Source: Actinomycetes bacterium
Lineage (GTDB): Bacteria; Actinomycetota; Actinomycetes; Actinomycetales; Microbacteriaceae
Assembly (NCBI GenBank): GCA_023390155.1
Contig: JAEWDJ010000199.1
Span: 1 to 9,459 of the forward strand
DNA: 9,459 bases
Reading direction: 5' to 3'
Numbering within the stretch: the stretch's first letter is position 1; each line of letters starts with the position of its first letter. The position numbers and the translations under genes were made by a program. The notes beneath the pieces are model-generated. The model was not told the origin of the DNA. It saw only the letters and a list, made by a program, of their open reading frames with translations, and searched no databases. Shown piece after piece: positions 9,289 to 9,459 of this stretch.

Positions 9289-9327
9289 GCTGTGGAGAAG
9301 TCGGGAGTCCGCCCGCCCCCTGTGGAC
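9289..9327 (-). promoter_or_regulatory. Paired TCCACAG direct repeats, possible MtrA sites
   Basis: On the minus strand CTCCACAGCG (9289 to 9298) and GTCCACAGGG (9318 to 9327) share TCCACAG and are spaced about 30 bp apart, near three helical turns, at roughly -55 and -85 from the predicted mtrA start. CACAGCG in the first matches the 3' part of the mycobacterial MtrA half-site as I recall it (GTCACAgcg); the second fits less well. Autoregulation by MtrA, or control of the divergent gene, is inference. Confidence 0.3.
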
Positions 9328-9399
9328 GGGACATCGGCCCGCCGACGGATGTGCCAGCATGGGAACAACGCACGACGGGCGGGGATGAAAGGGCACGGC

Positions 9400-9459
9400 G
9401 TGAGCGACGAACAGAACGGTCAGGCACCGCAGGGAGCCGGGGGGACGGCGCCCGCGACG
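9400..9459 (+). CDS. Start of a divergent gene, unknown product (first 20 codons)
   Basis: A plus-strand frame opens at GTG 9400 and runs to the window end, reading (M)SDEQNGQAPQGAGGTAPAT. AAAGGG sits 6 bases upstream, which favours this start over the in-frame ATG at 9385, whose upstream G run directly abuts the codon. The visible residues are polar, Gly/Ala/Pro-rich and have no motif, like the disordered N-terminal tails of many actinobacterial membrane proteins. From recalled neighbourhoods in Microbacteriaceae it could be a membrane protein with a glycerophosphodiester phosphodiesterase membrane domain, but nothing visible here proves it. Confidence 0.6.
   Translation, partial: MSDEQNGQAPQGAGGTAPAT

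Noticed and set aside
9291..9326. TGTGGA repeats as DnaA boxes or a replication origin
   Set aside because: The sites lack the TTATCCACA-type full box, there are only two, and there is no AT-rich unwinding region nearby.
9183..9368. N-terminal extension of MtrA from ATG 9368
   Set aside because: The extension is Pro/Arg-rich non-family sequence that covers the promoter region; ATG 9182 gives the standard MtrA start and length.

Overview
The window is chromosomal DNA from a high-GC actinobacterium. The evidence is the block mtrA-mtrB-lpqB-comF-hpf-secA, all on the minus strand, which is the conserved Actinomycetota order (compare Rv3246c to Rv3240c of Mycobacterium tuberculosis). A convergent Rv3235-family (DUF6459-like) gene lies beyond secA. 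The strong GC bias, the GTG starts and the sequence character fit Micrococcales, perhaps Microbacteriaceae (Leifsonia- or Microbacterium-like), but that rank is inference.

Layout, left to right. The 3' end of a plus-strand Rv3235-family gene (1-327) converges on secA (448-3261, minus); a 14-bp perfect hairpin that can terminate both lies between them. Next come a terminator-like hairpin at 3432-3472, hpf (long ribosome hibernation factor, 3493-4194), comF (4304-5050), lpqB (5142-6836), mtrB (6833-8485) and mtrA (8499-9182). A 217-bp divergent control region (9183-9399) separates mtrA from the first 20 codons of a plus-strand gene that runs off the window.

MtrA and MtrB form the essential actinobacterial two-component system for cell wall and division. 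LpqB is its lipoprotein partner, and lpqB is joined to mtrB by a 4-bp ATGA overlap. comF follows after 91 bp and is probably in the same operon. hpf and secA appear to have their own leaders and weak candidate promoters; the hairpin between them suggests they are mostly separate transcripts. hpf acts in stationary-phase ribosome protection, and secA is the motor of the general secretion pathway.

No CRISPR array, tRNA or rRNA gene, insertion sequence, prophage or defence system was seen. The genes are ordinary core genes, intact and with their key residues. The more interesting signals are in the leaders: a possible pseudoknot touching the hpf ribosome binding site, and paired MtrA-like half-sites upstream of mtrA. 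I do not see a new biological system here.
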